From UBA8079 sp049601915 (GTDB lineage Bacteria > Pseudomonadota > Alphaproteobacteria > UBA6615): a stretch of 64,000 bases of DNA. The position numbers and the translations under genes are program-made. Below the pieces are notes generated by a model. It searched no databases and was not told the DNA's origin. It saw nothing but the letters and a program-made list of their open reading frames with translations. Below are positions 25,819 to 35,338 of this stretch, in pieces (within the stretch, counting starts at the first letter, position 1; every line of letters starts with the position of its first letter). Where the stretch lies: contig JBMYRB010000004.1 of assembly GCA_049601915.1 (NCBI GenBank), positions 124,001 to 188,000 on the forward strand, written 5' to 3'.

Positions 25819-27174
25819 ATGACCAAGACCCTGATCAAGGGCGGCACCATCATTTCGATGGACCGCAAGACCGGCGACTTCGCCAAGGGCGATATTCTCG
25901 TTAACGGCAGCGAGATCGAGAAAATCGGCAAGTCGATCCGCTCGCCGGGCGCCAAGGTCATCGATGCGGCCGGCATGATCGTCATGCCGGGCTTCGTGAA
26001 CGCCCATCTTCACACCTGGCAGACCGGCATTCGCGGTGTCGCGGGCAATTGGTCTATCCCGGAATATCTGCACCAGATGCACGCCACGATCGCGCCGCGC
26101 TACACGGCGAACGATACCTATCTGGGCAATCTCGTTGGCGCCCTGAACCAGATCAATCTGGGTGCCACCACAATATTTGACTGGTGTCACAACAACGCGA
26201 CCCCTGCCCATTCCGATGCTGGTGTTTGCGGACTACAGGAAGCGGGTATCCGGGCTCTGTTTGGGCACGGTTCGCCCAAGCCAGATGCGGCGGCAGGGGC
26301 CAAGCATTTCAGCGAAATCCCGCACCCGCGCAAAGAGCTGGAGCGTCTGCGCAATGGCGCGCTGTCCGACGACGATGCACTCGTCACGCTGGCCATGTCC
26401 GCGCTCGGTGTCGATTTCTCTACCTGGGAGGTCGTCGAGCATGATTTCCGGCTGGCGAAGGAACTCGACCTGATCATCAGCACGCATGTGTGGGGTGCGC
26501 CAAATCGTTTGAACCCGGACGGCTACAAGAAGCTGGCGAAGCTCAAACTGCTTGACCGCCGGCACAACATGGTCCACGGCAACTACCTGTCAGATGACGA
26601 ACTCAAGCTCGTCATTGACAGCGGCGCATCAACAACGATCACCCCGGAAGTCGAGATCCAGATGGGCCATGGCAGCCCGCTGATCGGACGGGTGCGCGCG
26701 TTGGGAGGAAAGCCGAGCATCGGCATCGACGTTGAGTGCAACATCTCCGGCGATATGTTCACGGTCATGCGCATGGCCATGCAGCCACAGCGCCTGGCGG
26801 ACAATCAGGCAACATTCCGCAAAACGAAGGCCATGGTGGACAGCCTCTCGATCAAGCCGCGTGAGGCACTCGAGTGGGCGACAATCAACGCCGCGAAGGC
26901 GATGGGACTGGATCGGAAAGTCGGGTCGCTGAAACCCGGAAAACAGGCCGATATCATCCTGATCAACGGGAATGATCTGAACCTGTTCCCGGTTCACAAC
27001 CCGGTCGAAAGCGTTGTCTTCCACGCCCATGGCGGCAACGTGGATACGGTCATGATCGCGGGCAAGATCCGCAAGCAGAACGGCAAGCTCAAATATCGCG
27101 GTCTGCGCGGCAAGATGGACGAGCTCGCCAAATCCGGCCGGCGCATCCTCAAAGGCATCAGGCTGGCTGCCTAG
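25819..27174 (+). CDS. Amidohydrolase-superfamily hydrolase (SsnA/TrzA-like)
   Basis: A 451-residue metal-dependent hydrolase. The beta-sandwich start and the FVNAHLHTWQTGIRG metal site are typical, with HVWG and VHGNYLSDDEL as further histidines, and GIDVECNISGDMF at the place of the metal aspartate. The C-terminus has GSLKPGKQADIILING. It resembles cytosine deaminase-like or chlorohydrolase-like members acting on cyclic amides or N-heterocycles. The substrate is unknown. It is central to a run of nitrogen-compound genes (24861-31487). Confidence 0.88.
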   Translation: MTKTLIKGGTIISMDRKTGDFAKGDILVNGSEIEKIGKSIRSPGAKVIDAAGMIVMPGFVNAHLHTWQTGIRGVAGNWSIPEYLHQMHATIAPRYTANDTYLGNLVGALNQINLGATTIFDWCHNNATPAHSDAGVCGLQEAGIRALFGHGSPKPDAAAGAKHFSEIPHPRKELERLRNGALSDDDALVTLAMSALGVDFSTWEVVEHDFRLAKELDLIISTHVWGAPNRLNPDGYKKLAKLKLLDRRHNMVHGNYLSDDELKLVIDSGASTTITPEVEIQMGHGSPLIGRVRALGGKPSIGIDVECNISGDMFTVMRMAMQPQRLADNQATFRKTKAMVDSLSIKPREALEWATINAAKAMGLDRKVGSLKPGKQADIILINGNDLNLFPVHNPVESVVFHAHGGNVDTVMIAGKIRKQNGKLKYRGLRGKMDELAKSGRRILKGIRLAA

Positions 27175-27237
27175 CGCGGGATATACCGTCCGATCACCTG
27201 TTGATGTATCATGGCGTCTTCTGAATTGGAGACGACC

Positions 27238-28638
27238 ATGCCCGATGATTCTGCCCCGCGCCCGAATTCACCCGAGGCGCGCGACGCCGCATCGATCATC
27301 CATCCCCTCACCAACCTGAAGTCGCATCTGGACAAGGGTCCGGTCGTCGTTGAGGAAGGCAAGGGTGTTTGGGTCACCGACACCCATGGGAAGAAATACA
27401 TCGAAGGCATGGCCGGCCTGTGGTGCATTTCGCTGGGCTATGGGCAGGACCGGCTGGTCAAGGCCGCCGCCGACCAGATGGCACGCCTGCCCTACTATCA
27501 CCTGACAAATCACAAGAGCCATTCACCGGTGATCGACCTGGCGGAGAAGCTGCTCGAGATCGCCCCCGTGCCGATGTCGAAAATCTGGTTCGCCAATTCT
27601 GGCTCCGAGGGCAACGACAGCGCCGCGCGGATCGTCTGGTACTACTGGCACGGGATGGGCAAGCCCGGGAAACGCAAGATCATCGCCCATCAACGGGCCT
27701 ATCACGGAAACACCATCGCCTCGGCCAGCCTCTCGGGCATGCACTACAACCATGCGTCGTTCGGCCTGCCGCTCGACGGCTTCCTGCATGTCACGCCGCC
27801 GCATCACTATCGCTACGCGCAACCGGGGGAGAATGAGGAGGATTTCGCAACCCGCCTCGCCGACGAGCTCGACACCCTGATCGAGACAGAGGGCCCCGAG
27901 ACGGTCGGTGCGTTTTTTACAGAGCCGATCATGGGCTCGGGCGGCGTGATCGTGCCGCCGCCGACTTACTACGAAAAGATCCAGGCGGTCATCCGCAAGC
28001 ATGACATATTGCTGATTGCCGACGAGGTGATTACGGCGTTTGGACGAACCGGCAACATGTTCGGCAGCACAACGATGGGTCTGGAACCAGACATGCTTGT
28101 CTGCGCAAAAGGGCTGTCGAGCGCCTATATCCCGATTTCCGCGCTGATGGTGAATGCCCGAGTGTTCGACGTGATCGCGGAAGAAAGCGACCGGGTTGGC
28201 GTATTCGGGTTGAGTTTCACCTATTCCGGACACCCGGTGTCGGCGGCCGTGGCCCGCGAAACGCTGCGTATCTATGAAGAAAAAGACATCGTCGGCCATG
28301 TTCGGGCCATGGAGCCCCATTTTATGGGTGGGCTCGAAGCGCTGCTCGACCATCCGCTGGTCGGCGAAGTGCGCGGCAGGGGTCTCGTGGCAGGCGTGGA
28401 GCTGGTCCGAGACAAGGCCACGGGCGAGGCATTCGGCCCGTCACTCGGCGTCGGCCCCTACTGCAATGATCGCGCCGAGGAGCATGGTCTGATTGTGCGC
28501 GCTATCGGCGACACGATCTCATTCTGTCCGCCGCTGATAATCAACCAGGACGAAATCGCGGAGATGATCACACGTTTCAGGCACGCGCTCGACGACACGC
28601 TTGTGATGCTGCGTGACCAGGGGAAGATGAATGACTGA
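27238..28638 (+). CDS. Class III aminotransferase (PLP-dependent)
   Basis: This 466-residue omega-aminotransferase type protein has FANSGSEGNDSAARIV (PLP phosphate loop), AYHGNTIASASLSGMHYNH, LIADEVITAFGRTGNMFG (the aspartate binding the pyridine nitrogen) and the Schiff-base lysine in LVCAKGLSSAYIPISA. It transfers amino groups from omega-amino compounds to a keto acid. ATG 27238 follows TTGGAG; ATG 27211 is in frame upstream. Its stop overlaps the amidase start by 8 bases. Confidence 0.92.
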   Translation: MPDDSAPRPNSPEARDAASIIHPLTNLKSHLDKGPVVVEEGKGVWVTDTHGKKYIEGMAGLWCISLGYGQDRLVKAAADQMARLPYYHLTNHKSHSPVIDLAEKLLEIAPVPMSKIWFANSGSEGNDSAARIVWYYWHGMGKPGKRKIIAHQRAYHGNTIASASLSGMHYNHASFGLPLDGFLHVTPPHHYRYAQPGENEEDFATRLADELDTLIETEGPETVGAFFTEPIMGSGGVIVPPPTYYEKIQAVIRKHDILLIADEVITAFGRTGNMFGSTTMGLEPDMLVCAKGLSSAYIPISALMVNARVFDVIAEESDRVGVFGLSFTYSGHPVSAAVARETLRIYEEKDIVGHVRAMEPHFMGGLEALLDHPLVGEVRGRGLVAGVELVRDKATGEAFGPSLGVGPYCNDRAEEHGLIVRAIGDTISFCPPLIINQDEIAEMITRFRHALDDTLVMLRDQGKMND

Positions 28639-30043
28639 CAATCTTGCCACACTAACCGCCACCCAGTTGAGTGATCTGTACGCCAGTGGCGAGGTATCAC
28701 CTATCGATTCAACTCGGGTCGTACTCGACCAGATCGAGGCCCACAACCCGACCCTGAACTGCTTTTGCCTGGTCGACCCGGATTCCGCGCTCGAGAGCGC
28801 GCGCGCATCAGAAGCGCGCTGGCAGAAGGGTGAACCTCTTTCAGCCATCGATGGCGTTCCTGTTTCGATCAAGGACCTGACCCTCACAAAGGGTTGGCCC
28901 ACCATGCGCGGTTCGCGCACGAGCAATCCGGATGCACCACAGGACGAGGATGCGCCGGCAACCGCACGCCTGCGCGAGGCAGGGGCGGTGCTTACCGGTA
29001 AAACCACAACGCCAGAATTCGGCTGGAAGGGTGTCACCGACAACCCGCTCACCGGCATCACACGCAACCCGTGGAATCCCGAACGTACCCCGGGTGGATC
29101 TTCCGGTGGTGCATCTTCGGCATGCGCGTCCTTCATGGGACCGCTGCACCAGGGCTCGGACGCGGCCGGATCGATCCGCATACCCGCGGCCTTCGCCGGC
29201 ATCTTCGGCCACAAGCCGACCTTCGGCCTGGTCCCCAACTATCCCCTGCCCGGCCATATCGGCAATCTGGCCAACATGGGACCCATGACCCGGACCGTGA
29301 CTGACGCGGCAATGATGCTGAATATTCTCGCCAGCCCGGACTCGCGCGATTCCATGGCAGCGCCGGCATCGGCCCAGAACGAGAACTATCTGAACGCGCT
29401 CGACGCCGGCATCGAAGGCGTGCGAATCGCCTACAGCCCGACCCTGGGCGAGCATGGCTGGGCGGATGACGATGTCGCTGCCGCCGTGGCAACCGCAGCC
29501 AAGACCCTTGGAGAACTGGGCGCCGTCGTAGAAGAGATCGATCCGGACATTCCACCTGTGCGGCCCATCATCGAAGTTATCTGGGCCGCGGCGGATGCGT
29601 GGCTGGTCGACCAGATACCGGCGGACAAGCATGAACTGATGGATCCCGGTCTGCTGGCTATCGCCGAGGAAGGCCGCAAGCTGAGCGTTACTGATCTCGT
29701 CGGCGCCCATGCCGCGCGCGTCGAGCTCGGCAACCGAATGGCTGTTTTCCACGAAAACTACGATTTGTTGCTGACCCCGCAGATGCCGCTGGAGGCGATC
29801 GAGGCGGGCAAGACCATTCCCGACGGGCGGGACATGGATCAGTGGGTCGACTGGTGCCCCTTCACCTATCCATTCAACCTGACGATGCAGCCGGCCTGTT
29901 CTGTACCCTGCGGGCTAGGGAGCGAGCACCTTCCCGTTGCGTTCCAGCTCGTCGGTCGCCACTGGGAAGACGCGCTGGTGCTCAGGGCCGCACGGGCCTA
30001 CGAGAAAGCGCATCCGTTCGCCGCCGCGCCGGGCTACGTCTAG
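28631..30043 (+). CDS. Amidase (amidase signature family)
   Basis: The 470-residue protein has the Ser-cisSer-Lys triad in place: lysine in VSIKDLTLT, cis-serine in TPGGSSGGASSACAS, and nucleophilic serine in GSDAAGSIRIPAAFAG. Amidase-signature enzymes hydrolyse linear amides. It overlaps the aminotransferase gene, suggesting that an amide is hydrolysed and the freed amine transaminated. It ends 4 bases before the stop of a convergent second amidase. Confidence 0.92.
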   Translation: MTDNLATLTATQLSDLYASGEVSPIDSTRVVLDQIEAHNPTLNCFCLVDPDSALESARASEARWQKGEPLSAIDGVPVSIKDLTLTKGWPTMRGSRTSNPDAPQDEDAPATARLREAGAVLTGKTTTPEFGWKGVTDNPLTGITRNPWNPERTPGGSSGGASSACASFMGPLHQGSDAAGSIRIPAAFAGIFGHKPTFGLVPNYPLPGHIGNLANMGPMTRTVTDAAMMLNILASPDSRDSMAAPASAQNENYLNALDAGIEGVRIAYSPTLGEHGWADDDVAAAVATAAKTLGELGAVVEEIDPDIPPVRPIIEVIWAAADAWLVDQIPADKHELMDPGLLAIAEEGRKLSVTDLVGAHAARVELGNRMAVFHENYDLLLTPQMPLEAIEAGKTIPDGRDMDQWVDWCPFTYPFNLTMQPACSVPCGLGSEHLPVAFQLVGRHWEDALVLRAARAYEKAHPFAAAPGYV

Positions 30044-30047
30044 GATC

Positions 30048-31487
30048 TCAGATTGTCGGAAGCCCCGGGGGTTTGCGGTCACGCCACGGCATCTCCGCCT
30101 CGAGCTGCGCCGAAAGCCGGAACAACGTCGCCTCGTCGGCAAAACGCCCAACGGCCTGGACCGAGACCGGGAACCCCTCATCTGTCGCACCAACAGGCAG
30201 GCTGATCGCCGGCTGGCCGGTCAGGTTGAACCAGACCGTGAACGGGGAGAACGCCGCCACCCGATCCCAATACTCGTCGGCGTCGTCCATCATCATGTCG
30301 AGCCAACCGAGTTTCGGCGGCATGTGACCGAGACCCGGGGTCAACAGAACGTCGTAGTCGTCATGGAACGCCGCCATGCGCCGCCCGGCCTGATGCATTC
30401 GGCCTTGCGCCAGAAACACGTCATACCCGGTAACGCTCTCGCCCTTCTCGGCCGTCGCCGCGACGACATTCTCGACCTCACCCGGTTCTGGCAAGCGCCC
30501 CTTGGTGGGATGCAGCCGAATGGTCTGCGCCGCGTTCGACGCCATCAGGGTGCGAAAAATATCCTGCATTTCGTTGTTGTCGATCGGCGGGTCTGCCTCG
30601 ACCACGTCATGGCCTAGCCCTTCTAGCACCGACAGGGTCTCGTCGAGCACACGCGTGTGTTCGCCATCGGCGCGGGCACCGGTTGCACCGCCATAGCTGA
30701 ACCCGATCCGCAGCTTCCCGGGGTCGGCACCCACCTCATCCAGGAACGGGCGTGCCGGCGGCAGGGCGAAATAAGGATCGCCCGGCGCCGGCCCCGCCGT
30801 TGCATCGAGGATCGCGGCGTGATCGCGCACCGAAATCGAGACCGTGTGTTCGGCCACGATCCCGCCCATGCGTTCGCCGAGGCCGGGTGAGAAGCTGTTG
30901 CGGCCGCGTGTCGGCTTCATCCCGACCAGTCCGCAGCATGACGCCGGCACCCGGATGGACCCGAACCCATCGCTGGCATGGGCCGCAGGCAGAATGCGCG
31001 CGGCGACCGCCGATGCCGCCCCACCTGAAGAGCCGCCCGGCGTGACCGCATCGTCCCACGGATTTCGCGTCGGGCCGTAGAGCTGCGGCTCACAGGTGAT
31101 CGACATGCCGAATTCGCAGGTGTTCGTCTTGCCGAAGATTGCCATACCGGCCGCTTTCAGGCGTGTGACGGTCTCGCTGTCTGCATCCGGCACGACATCG
31201 GCCATGAATTTGCTGCCGCCGGTCGTCGGCGTCCCGGCCAGGGCCGCTCCGAGATCCTTGATCAGATACGGGACACCCGCCAGGGGACCGTCAGGAAGAT
31301 CGCCTGCAACCGCCGTTCGGCCGTGGTCGTAGAGCTCCATAACAACGGCGTTGAGCGCCGGATTACGGGCTTCACAACGCGCGATCGCCGCCTCCATGAT
31401 CTCGCCGGCGGTCACCTCGCCTTCGCGAATCAGTGTCGCCAAACCTACTGCGTCATGGTCTTCAAATTCATCAAACGCCGTCACCAC
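30048..31487 (-). CDS. Amidase (amidase signature family), second copy
   Basis: The 479-residue protein has the lysine in YLIKDLGAAL, GGSSGGAASAVA, and a serine in ASDGFGSIRVPASCCG. It is clearly a different subfamily from the neighbouring amidase, with longer spacing and little shared sequence outside the signature. It is transcribed towards that gene and divergently from an EamA transporter that may carry its substrate or product. Confidence 0.92.
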   Translation of the reverse strand: MVTAFDEFEDHDAVGLATLIREGEVTAGEIMEAAIARCEARNPALNAVVMELYDHGRTAVAGDLPDGPLAGVPYLIKDLGAALAGTPTTGGSKFMADVVPDADSETVTRLKAAGMAIFGKTNTCEFGMSITCEPQLYGPTRNPWDDAVTPGGSSGGAASAVAARILPAAHASDGFGSIRVPASCCGLVGMKPTRGRNSFSPGLGERMGGIVAEHTVSISVRDHAAILDATAGPAPGDPYFALPPARPFLDEVGADPGKLRIGFSYGGATGARADGEHTRVLDETLSVLEGLGHDVVEADPPIDNNEMQDIFRTLMASNAAQTIRLHPTKGRLPEPGEVENVVAATAEKGESVTGYDVFLAQGRMHQAGRRMAAFHDDYDVLLTPGLGHMPPKLGWLDMMMDDADEYWDRVAAFSPFTVWFNLTGQPAISLPVGATDEGFPVSVQAVGRFADEATLFRLSAQLEAEMPWRDRKPPGLPTI

Positions 31488-31597
31488 GCTCTCCCGCTCT
31501 ATACATGTCCAGACTGCCCGTCGAACCTGATGTGTTGATCGACGCGCCTTAAATGTCCAATGTCACGTTAACCCATGGTCCATTGAAACGACACACG

Positions 31598-32503
31598 ATG
31601 TCACGTCCCAACATGTTGCTCGGCGCCGCGCTGGCGGGTGCCGCAGGAATAGGATTCGCCACGAATTCCACCGCGGCCAAAGTGGCCTATGAAGGTGGAA
31701 CGAACCCGCTAACATTCCTGGTACTGCGCTCGGCACTCGCAGCCATCCTCGTTCTGATCATCATCATGATGGTGAATCGGCAAAGCCTGCGCATGCCGAT
31801 GCGACGCCGGATGGCCGCCTTTGCCATCGGCGGACTGCTCGCGGTTTATTCTTACGGCACGCTGGCATCGATCCAGTTCATTCCCGTCGCCCTCGCCATC
31901 CTTATTCTCTACACCTTCCCCCTGCTCACCAGCATCTACACCTGGGTGAGCGGCCAGGAACGACCGACATTCTGGTCTGTCGGCGCATTGCTCGTGGCGT
32001 TCTTCGGGCTCGTCCTGGCGCTCGACATCCAGGGCGCCGCGGCACTCGATCTTCGGGGTGTCGGCCTCGCCGCGATGGCCGCGCTGGGGCTGACGACCGT
32101 AATCATCCTCAACAACCGGCTGGTGGGCGATGGGGATTCCCAGCCAGTAACGTTCCACATGATGCTGTCCGCCTCCATCATATTCGCGGTTGTCACCTGG
32201 ATCGCCGGTGACTACGCCCTGCCCGAAACGCTGGCAGGATGGGCAGGTTTCCTCATCGGGCCGAGCGCCTACGCCTTCGCCATCGTGACCGTCTTCGTTG
32301 CAATCTCTCTTGCAGGGCCCGCCCCGGCCGCGATGTCGATGAACGTGGAACCGGTGGCGAGCCTGACTTTCGGATTTCTGATCCTCGGCCAGGCGTTGAG
32401 TAGCTTACAAATATTCGGCGCCGGTCTGGTCATCGCGGCCGTCGTGTCGCTACGCTTCACCGACATGCGCATCCCCAGCGCCAATATGGAGAAAAAGCCA
32501 TGA
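31598..32503 (+). CDS. EamA/DMT-superfamily transporter
   Basis: About ten membrane spans in two EamA repeats, beginning LLGAALAGAAGIGFATNSTA and, in the second half, PAPAAMSMNVEPVASLTFGF, the typical end of repeat two. Such carriers move metabolites such as amino acids out of or into the cell. ATG 31598 is preferred; an in-frame ATG at 31553 adds 15 polar residues. The stop overlaps the pncC start (ATGA). Confidence 0.87.
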   Translation: MSRPNMLLGAALAGAAGIGFATNSTAAKVAYEGGTNPLTFLVLRSALAAILVLIIIMMVNRQSLRMPMRRRMAAFAIGGLLAVYSYGTLASIQFIPVALAILILYTFPLLTSIYTWVSGQERPTFWSVGALLVAFFGLVLALDIQGAAALDLRGVGLAAMAALGLTTVIILNNRLVGDGDSQPVTFHMMLSASIIFAVVTWIAGDYALPETLAGWAGFLIGPSAYAFAIVTVFVAISLAGPAPAAMSMNVEPVASLTFGFLILGQALSSLQIFGAGLVIAAVVSLRFTDMRIPSANMEKKP

Positions 32504-32985
32504 CTGATCTGCTTGAACACACCGGCGCCATCGCCGAATTGTTGAAGGATCGCGGCGAGACCGTCGCGGTCGCCGAGACATCTGCCGGCGGTCTGGTCTC
32601 AGCCCAGCTTCTCGCGGTACCAGGCGCATCAGCATATTTTCTGGGTGGTGGTGTGCTCTACACCGGCGAATCCCGCCTGGGATTGGCGGGTATCACCGAT
32701 GAGGACATGGCGGGTATTCGCTCCAGCAGCGAGCCTTTCGCGCAGCTTTTGGCAGAGACATTACGCGTGCGCCTGGGGGCAACATGGGGGCTTGCAGAGA
32801 CCGGAGCGGCCGGTCCCACCGGCAATCGATATGGCGATGATGCGGGGCATACGTGCGTCGCCGTCTCCGGGCCTTTGTCCAAAGTAGCGACGATTGAAAC
32901 GGAAAATGGCGACCGAAGCGCCAATATGTGGCGGTTTTCTGCGGAAGCGCTCGCTTTGTTTATGCTATGTCTGAATGAATCTTAA
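32500..32985 (+). CDS. pncC: CinA C-terminal domain protein (NMN amidohydrolase-like)
   Basis: A 161-residue stand-alone CinA C-terminal domain: VAVAETSAGGLVSAQLLAVP, FLGGGVLYTGESR, and GLAETGAAGPTGNRYGD. The family deamidates nicotinamide mononucleotide in NAD recycling. It is coupled to the EamA gene by an ATGA overlap with GGAG upstream. The MoaB-like domain that forms the other half of full CinA is encoded separately at 41597-42379. Confidence 0.85.
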   Translation: MTDLLEHTGAIAELLKDRGETVAVAETSAGGLVSAQLLAVPGASAYFLGGGVLYTGESRLGLAGITDEDMAGIRSSSEPFAQLLAETLRVRLGATWGLAETGAAGPTGNRYGDDAGHTCVAVSGPLSKVATIETENGDRSANMWRFSAEALALFMLCLNES

Positions 32986-33010
32986 TCTGCATATCTTGGT
33001 ACCTAACGGG

Positions 33011-33038
33011 TTGGATTAATTTTCTACTTTGGTAAAAT
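33011..33038 (+). promoter_or_regulatory. Predicted sigma70-type promoter of the OmpA-like gene
   Basis: TTGGAT (33011-33016) and TAAAAT (33033-33038) are separated by 16 bases, in an AT-rich patch about 100 bases ahead of the lipoprotein gene. It is a reasonable match but not tested. Confidence 0.45.
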
Positions 33039-33141
33039 CTCCGCGATCGGGCAAAACTGGTCGGGGGAGCATGTGAGCGGGGGCCGTGTAAAGGCGTTCC
33101 CTAACATCGACCGGAATGAAATTCACAAGGGGATCCTTAGG

Positions 33142-34014
33142 ATGACCAAAAAGGCATTACTCGCTGCCGCGGCAATGATCGCACTTACAGCGTGTGCGGG
33201 GCAGGAACTGAGCAAGGCGCAGAAGACAGCGGCTGACAGTACAGAATTCGACAACGCGCTGGCGTCAGGCTATCTGCGGCTGGCTCAGGCGGAATACGCC
33301 GAAGGCGACTATACGGACTCGGACTACTTCGCACTCCAGTCCATGGCCGCGGCGAATCCCCTTAAGGTTGTTGACCTTCCGAAGGTCAATGCGCGCAAAC
33401 TGCCCAAAGCCGACGCGATCTATGTCGCCGTGGCACGTCAGGAACTCGCCGATGTTCTGGAGGCCGGCGCCCGTGTGAAGGCGCCGCAGCTCGCAGCGAC
33501 AGCCCAGGTGGCATACGAGTGCTGGACCCAAGAACTCGAAGAGAACAACCATCCGCCGCACATCGAAGCATGTCGCGACCAGCTCGACGGGCTGATCCCG
33601 GCGCTGCGCAACGCCACCGCCGTTGCCGAAGCCGCACCGGCGAAGAAGGCCAAACCGCCGAAGAAGTCCAAGCCGCCGAAGGGCAAAACCTTCGTCGTGA
33701 TGTTCCCGACGGGTGGTGCCAAGCTCGATGCGGCGGCGAATGCGGTTCTGACCGACGCGGTTAAGTATTCCGCCAACTTCAGCCCGGTTCAGGTCGTCGT
33801 CAGCGGCTACACCGACACCATCGGCAGTGCTGCCAGCAACGACGCGCTGTCGAAACGACGCGCCGCAGTGGTCGCCGCCGCTCTTCGTATCCGCGGAATC
33901 TCGCGCAATAACATGAAGATGAACGGCTACGGCGAAGAGTTCCTCGCCAAGCGCACCGCAGACGGTGTTGCCGAAGCCAAGAACCGTCGCGTTGAGGTTT
34001 CTGTCGCGCCGTAA
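33142..34014 (+). CDS. OmpA-family peptidoglycan-associated lipoprotein
   Basis: The 290-residue protein has a lipoprotein signal (KKALLAAAAMIALTAC, lipobox LTAC). A helical domain of about 130 residues follows, then a lysine/proline-rich linker (KKAKPPKKSKPPKGK) and a C-terminal OmpA domain (VVVSGYTDTIGSAASNDALS, RRAAVVAAAL, GYGEEFLAKRT, KNRRVEV). It should be anchored in the outer membrane and bind peptidoglycan. ATG 33142 gives the signal peptide directly. It has its own predicted promoter and terminator. Confidence 0.9.
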   Translation: MTKKALLAAAAMIALTACAGQELSKAQKTAADSTEFDNALASGYLRLAQAEYAEGDYTDSDYFALQSMAAANPLKVVDLPKVNARKLPKADAIYVAVARQELADVLEAGARVKAPQLAATAQVAYECWTQELEENNHPPHIEACRDQLDGLIPALRNATAVAEAAPAKKAKPPKKSKPPKGKTFVVMFPTGGAKLDAAANAVLTDAVKYSANFSPVQVVVSGYTDTIGSAASNDALSKRRAAVVAAALRIRGISRNNMKMNGYGEEFLAKRTADGVAEAKNRRVEVSVAP

Positions 34015-34038
34015 GCGACATTGATACCGAATAAAAAA

Positions 34039-34070
34039 GGGCGTCGGGAGCTGCCGGCGCCCTTTTTCTT
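34039..34070 (+). terminator. Rho-independent terminator after the OmpA-like gene
   Basis: The sequence gggcgtcgg, loop gagctg, then ccggcgccc forms a 9-bp stem with one G-U pair (34039-34062), followed by tttttctt. It lies 24 bases after the stop codon. Confidence 0.9.
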
Positions 34071-34117
34071 TCCTGATACAGAGGCTGGACCGACGTGATG
34101 GAACGACTGACGGCACC

Positions 34118-35338
34118 ATGATCACAGCCCCCCCCCGGGCACCCTCCATGCCTCTCTTGTTCGCGATGATGTTCGCGAGCCAGCTTGCCACCACAATCTT
34201 CCTGCCCGGCCTCCCCGGAATCGCCGAGGATTTGCACGCGACCCTTTCGGCCGCGCAGATGATGCTTCCCGCCTATCTGGGCGCCTTCGCGATCGCCCAG
34301 CTTGCCGTTGGCCCGTTATCCGATGCTTTCGGGCGCCGGCGCGTGATCATCGGCGGGCTTGGATTGTTCAGTCTGACAAGTCTCATGGCAGCATTGGCAC
34401 CCAATATCGAGATGCTGCTCGCCGCGCGTGCCCTGCAAGCCAGCGGCGCCTGCGCGACCATGGTCGTCGCCCGTGCCATCATCCGCGACACCACCCAGGG
34501 GGCCGCAGCGACGCGCGCGATGAGCGCCCTCGCCATCGCCATGGCCGTCGGTCCGTCCGCCGCGCCATTCATAGGCGGACATCTCGTCACCTGGTTCAAC
34601 TGGCGGGCCACATTCTTTTTCACCGCGTTGATCAGCGCGATCACGACACTGGGTGTACTTCGCTATCTGGAGGAAACGCTCCCTACCGACCGGCGCCGCG
34701 CCGTGCGGTTGGGTGGGCAGTTCGTGATCTACCTCAGGCTGTTCGGGAAACCTGTCTTCGTCGGCTACAGCCTGATCGTCTCATTCGCGAGCGGCGCCAT
34801 GCAGGCCTTTCTGGCTGCCTCGCCCATCATCCTGATTTTGCAGATGGGCATGCCGCCCGCCATATACGGTTTCTGCGTCATGCTGATGCCGCTCATCTAC
34901 ATCGTCGGCAGCTATCTGGCCGGGCGGCTGACCCTGTTGATACCGATCGACAGCATCGTCCTGATCGGCGCGTTCGCAAGCGCCGGGGGCGGCTTGCTGC
35001 AACTGGGATTCGGTCTCAGGCTCGCGCCCTTTGACATCTCGCCAATGCATATCCTTTTGGCGTTCGCCATTTCCAACATGGGCACGGGCCTCGTGCTCGC
35101 CCCCTGCTATTCACGAGCCCTCGATACAGTCTCGCCCTCCTACGCGGGCGCCGCCTCGGCGCTGAGCGGCTTCATTCATATGGGCTGGGCATTCGCGATC
35201 ACATTGACCGTGGCGAGCGTCGCGCATGAGACGTCCCTGCCCTTCGGGGTCGCACAGATGACGACGACCGGGCTCAGCCTGACGGCGGCACTAATTCTCA
35301 TCTTCGTTTACAAGCGCCGCACTCACACAGGTGCGTAG
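34118..35338 (+). CDS. MFS drug-resistance transporter, Bcr/CflA type
   Basis: The 406-residue protein has twelve likely spans. FLPGLPGIAEDLHA follows the first helix, and GPLSDAFGRRRVIIGGL is the MFS loop 2-3 motif typical of Bcr/CflA exporters. It probably exports drugs or small metabolites. Its last 16 bases overlap the convergent ridA-like gene. Confidence 0.87.
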   Translation: MITAPPRAPSMPLLFAMMFASQLATTIFLPGLPGIAEDLHATLSAAQMMLPAYLGAFAIAQLAVGPLSDAFGRRRVIIGGLGLFSLTSLMAALAPNIEMLLAARALQASGACATMVVARAIIRDTTQGAAATRAMSALAIAMAVGPSAAPFIGGHLVTWFNWRATFFFTALISAITTLGVLRYLEETLPTDRRRAVRLGGQFVIYLRLFGKPVFVGYSLIVSFASGAMQAFLAASPIILILQMGMPPAIYGFCVMLMPLIYIVGSYLAGRLTLLIPIDSIVLIGAFASAGGGLLQLGFGLRLAPFDISPMHILLAFAISNMGTGLVLAPCYSRALDTVSPSYAGAASALSGFIHMGWAFAITLTVASVAHETSLPFGVAQMTTTGLSLTAALILIFVYKRRTHTGA

